The notes beneath the pieces were generated by a model. The model was not told the DNA's origin. It ran no database searches and saw only the letters and a program-made list of their open reading frames with translations. A stretch of 6,917 nt of DNA from DATESZ01 sp035283845 (GTDB taxonomy: Bacteria > Desulfobacterota > Syntrophia > Syntrophales > JACQWR01): assembly GCA_035283845.1 (NCBI GenBank), contig DATESZ010000133.1:1-6917 (forward strand), read 5' to 3'. Shown piece after piece: positions 5,149-6,917 of the stretch (position 1 is its first letter; each line of letters starts with the position of its first letter). The position numbers were made by a program, and so were the translations under genes.

Positions 5149-5883
5149 GTGCAGCTTATATACGGAGTGAACCCCATTATGGAGGCAATAAAACAGGGCG
5201 GCGGCAGAATAAAAGGGATTATTGCGTCTTCCGGCAGGAAGGGGGCAGCGATAGAGAATATCCTGACGTTGGCGTCCGCAAAAAATATTCCCGTGAGTTT
5301 TAAAGACCGCTCCTATCTGGATAACGCGGCGGGTTGCCGCATGCACCAGGGCATTGTCGCTTTGTGCAACTCCTTTACCTATAAAAAGTTAGACGAGATA
5401 GTTGACAATCGAACAAAGTTACGTAACATTATCCTTATCCTCGATGGCGTTATGGACCCTCAAAACCTGGGGGCAGTAATCAGAACCGCCCATAGTTTTG
5501 GCGTCAATGGGGTAATAATACCTGAAAATCGGGCTGCTTCAGTGACCTCGACAGTGATAAAGGCCTCTGCCGGAGCAGCCCATTGGATACCCATAGTTAG
5601 GGAAGTTAACCTGTCTTGGACTATCGAATATCTGAAAGAACGGGGATTTTGGATCTACGGCGCCGATGCGGATGCCGGCACGAGTATTGAGGAATTTGAC
5701 GATGACGGGCTCATTGTTTTAGTGCTGGGAAGCGAGGGGAAGGGACTAAGGCCGCTCATAAGAAAAAAGTGCGATTTCTTTTTGTCCATCCCTATGCTGG
5801 GTAAAGTTGATTCTTTAAATGTTTCAGTTGCTGCAGGCATAATTCTCTACGAGATGTCGAGGAAACAGCGAAGGGAGGGATAG
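5149..5883 (+). CDS. rlmB: 23S rRNA (guanosine-2'-O-)-methyltransferase, RlmB/TrmH (SpoU) family
   Basis: This family of knotted methyltransferases moves a methyl group from SAM to a ribose 2'-OH in RNA; RlmB modifies G2251 in the 23S rRNA P-loop. The protein is 244 aa, matching E. coli RlmB (243 aa). Residues 1-75 form the small RNA-binding domain (LIYGVNPIMEAI at the start, HQGIVA near its end). The SpoU domain has motif 1 NLGAVIRTA (106-114, with Arg112), motif 2 VLGSEGKGL (192-200, with Glu196) and motif 3 IPMLGKVDSLNVSVAAG (214-230, with Asn224). The start is GTG 5149, with AAGGGGG at 5134-5140 eight nt upstream. It could instead act on another RNA site, since relatives differ in target, but length and the N-terminal domain favour RlmB. 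Its last codons carry the pilC ribosome binding site. Confidence 0.92.
   Translation: MQLIYGVNPIMEAIKQGGGRIKGIIASSGRKGAAIENILTLASAKNIPVSFKDRSYLDNAAGCRMHQGIVALCNSFTYKKLDEIVDNRTKLRNIILILDGVMDPQNLGAVIRTAHSFGVNGVIIPENRAASVTSTVIKASAGAAHWIPIVREVNLSWTIEYLKERGFWIYGADADAGTSIEEFDDDGLIVLVLGSEGKGLRPLIRKKCDFFLSIPMLGKVDSLNVSVAAGIILYEMSRKQRREG
5874..5878 (+). promoter_or_regulatory. Ribosome binding site for pilC inside the end of rlmB
   Basis: GGAGG at 5874-5878 lies 7 nt before the ATG at 5886 and overlaps the last codons of rlmB. This near-ideal site fixes the pilC start and leaves only 2 nt between the two genes. Confidence 0.8.
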
Positions 5884-5885
5884 TT

Positions 5886-6917
5886 ATGGCAATTTTTTTA
5901 TGGGAAGCGCAGACAAAAAAGGGCGAGTCTAAAAAAGGCGAGTTAGATGCCATGGACGAAGCAACCGCAAGGGGGATGCTGCGCAACCAGGGATACAAAT
6001 CCATTGAAATAAAGAAAAAACCAAAAGATCTTATGGAATACCTTCCCTTTCTGCAGCAGAAGGTAAAGGAGAAGGACGTGGTGGTTTTTTCCCGGATATT
6101 TTCGACCATGATCAATGCCGGTCTTCCCCTGATCCAGTGCCTGGACTTGCTGGCAGGCCAGGAAGAAAATAAGACCTTCTCCAAAATCATCACCTCAATT
6201 AAGGAGGATATATCGGGAGGCTCCACTCTGACCGATGCCTTTAAAAAATATCCCGAGGTTTTTGACGATCTGTTCGTTAATCTCGTTGCGGCAGGAGAAA
6301 GTGGCGGTATCCTTGATATCATCCTATCCCGCCTTTCCAGCTATATGGAAAAGGCTATGAAATTAAAGAGCAAGGTCAAGGGAGCCATGACATATCCGAT
6401 AAGCGTTCTGGTCATCTCCATAGGCGTTGTTTCCGTTTTGCTGCTTAAGGTTATTCCGGTCTTTCAAAGTATGTTTGAGGGCATGGGGGGTACGCTGCCC
6501 GGGCCTACACAGTTCTTGGTTGATGCCAGCCAGTTTGCCCAGAATTATTTTATGTATATGGGCGCCGCAATAGTGGCGTTCATATTTGCCATAAAAAGAG
6601 TCAATCGTACGGAAAAGGGCCGGGTTTTCTTTGACAGCATGATTCTTAAGTCGCCGGTATTCGGTCCCCTGCTGAAAAAGGTGGCCGTGGCAAAATTCAC
6701 CAGAACCATGTCTACGATGATGAGCAGCGGTGTGCCGATTCTTGAGGGGCTGGGCATAGTAAGCAAGACGGCCGGTAACGTGATTATCGAGGCTGCCCTC
6801 GTCAAAGTCAGACAGAGCATAAGCGAAGGAAAAACCATAGCCGAACCATTGGCGGAGACGAATATATTCCCCTCCATGGTGGTTCAAATGATTGCCGTCG
6901 GTGAGGCTACAGGAGCT
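5886..6917 (+). CDS. pilC: Type IV pilus assembly / type II secretion inner-membrane platform protein PilC/GspF, 3' end missing
   Basis: PilC/GspF proteins sit in the inner membrane at the base of type IV pilus and type II secretion machines and couple the cytoplasmic ATPases to pilin addition or removal. The frame is open from ATG 5886 to the right edge, 344 residues; family members are about 400, so roughly 60 residues with the last membrane helix are missing. The N-terminal part (1-55) has FLWEAQTKKGESKKGELDA. The first T2SF domain begins at 68 (FSRIFSTMINAGLPLIQCL) and contains LVAAGESGGIL. Membrane helices are predicted at about 171-193 and 221-236. The second T2SF domain begins at 271 (FTRTMSTMMSSGVPILEGL) and ends in view at IAVGEATGA. 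PilC and GspF cannot be told apart without the neighbours downstream. It follows rlmB by 2 nt and is probably read from the same transcript. Confidence 0.93.
   Translation, partial: MAIFLWEAQTKKGESKKGELDAMDEATARGMLRNQGYKSIEIKKKPKDLMEYLPFLQQKVKEKDVVVFSRIFSTMINAGLPLIQCLDLLAGQEENKTFSKIITSIKEDISGGSTLTDAFKKYPEVFDDLFVNLVAAGESGGILDIILSRLSSYMEKAMKLKSKVKGAMTYPISVLVISIGVVSVLLLKVIPVFQSMFEGMGGTLPGPTQFLVDASQFAQNYFMYMGAAIVAFIFAIKRVNRTEKGRVFFDSMILKSPVFGPLLKKVAVAKFTRTMSTMMSSGVPILEGLGIVSKTAGNVIIEAALVKVRQSISEGKTIAEPLAETNIFPSMVVQMIAVGEATGA

Noticed and set aside
5792..6887. Three long open frames on the - strand opposite pilC (176, 174 and 110 codons)
   Set aside because: The + strand frame from 5886 to the edge is a clear PilC/GspF protein with all T2SF landmarks; the antisense frames are shadows.

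Overview
The window reads as a dense, ordinary stretch of chromosome from a Gram-negative bacterium. My best guess is a deltaproteobacterium in the broad sense (Desulfobacterota, perhaps Syntrophales-like). The grounds are an LPS heptose kinase of the RfaE domain I type, an E. coli-type cyclopropane fatty acid synthase, a DUF4416 protein, a type IV pilus/type II secretion PilC/GspF protein, and the order yicC-gmk-rpoZ-pyrF-rlmB-pilC. The lineage is inference from gene content and order; no rRNA or other phylogenetic marker is present. All eight genes lie on the + strand. The gaps are short (0 to 120 nt), and I see no tRNA, rRNA, CRISPR array, insertion sequence or prophage gene.

Region 1 (1-800) is the C-terminal two thirds of a cyclopropane-fatty-acyl-phospholipid synthase, cut by the left edge. 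Region 2 (about 801-2456) starts with a short gap holding a plausible sigma70-type promoter. A stand-alone D-glycero-beta-D-manno-heptose-7-phosphate kinase (hldA/rfaE1 type) follows, joined by an ATGA stop/start overlap to a DUF4416 protein of unknown function. Region 3 (2457-2576) is the largest gap and contains a very GC-rich nested inverted repeat that may end the hldA-DUF4416 transcript or be a dispersed repeat. Region 4 (2577-6917) is a tightly packed run: yicC (endoribonuclease family), gmk (guanylate kinase, probably a TTG start inside the end of yicC), rpoZ (omega subunit of RNA polymerase), pyrF (OMP decarboxylase, overlapping rpoZ by 20 nt), rlmB (23S rRNA 2'-O-ribose methyltransferase) and pilC/gspF. 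The last gene runs off the right edge with 344 residues visible.

The genes fit two themes. Cfa and HldA serve the envelope (membrane lipid modification and the LPS inner-core heptose precursor). The yicC-to-rlmB block serves RNA and nucleotide metabolism: RNA turnover, GMP to GDP, a polymerase subunit, UMP synthesis and ribosomal RNA modification. PilC, a polytopic inner-membrane platform protein, is the outlier at the end of that block.

I found no convincing new biological system. The points most worth a second look are the Gln in place of the bicarbonate-binding His in Cfa, the coupling of an uncharacterised DUF4416 gene to a heptose kinase, the GC-rich palindromic element, and the joining of nucleotide synthesis genes to rpoZ by overlapping frames.
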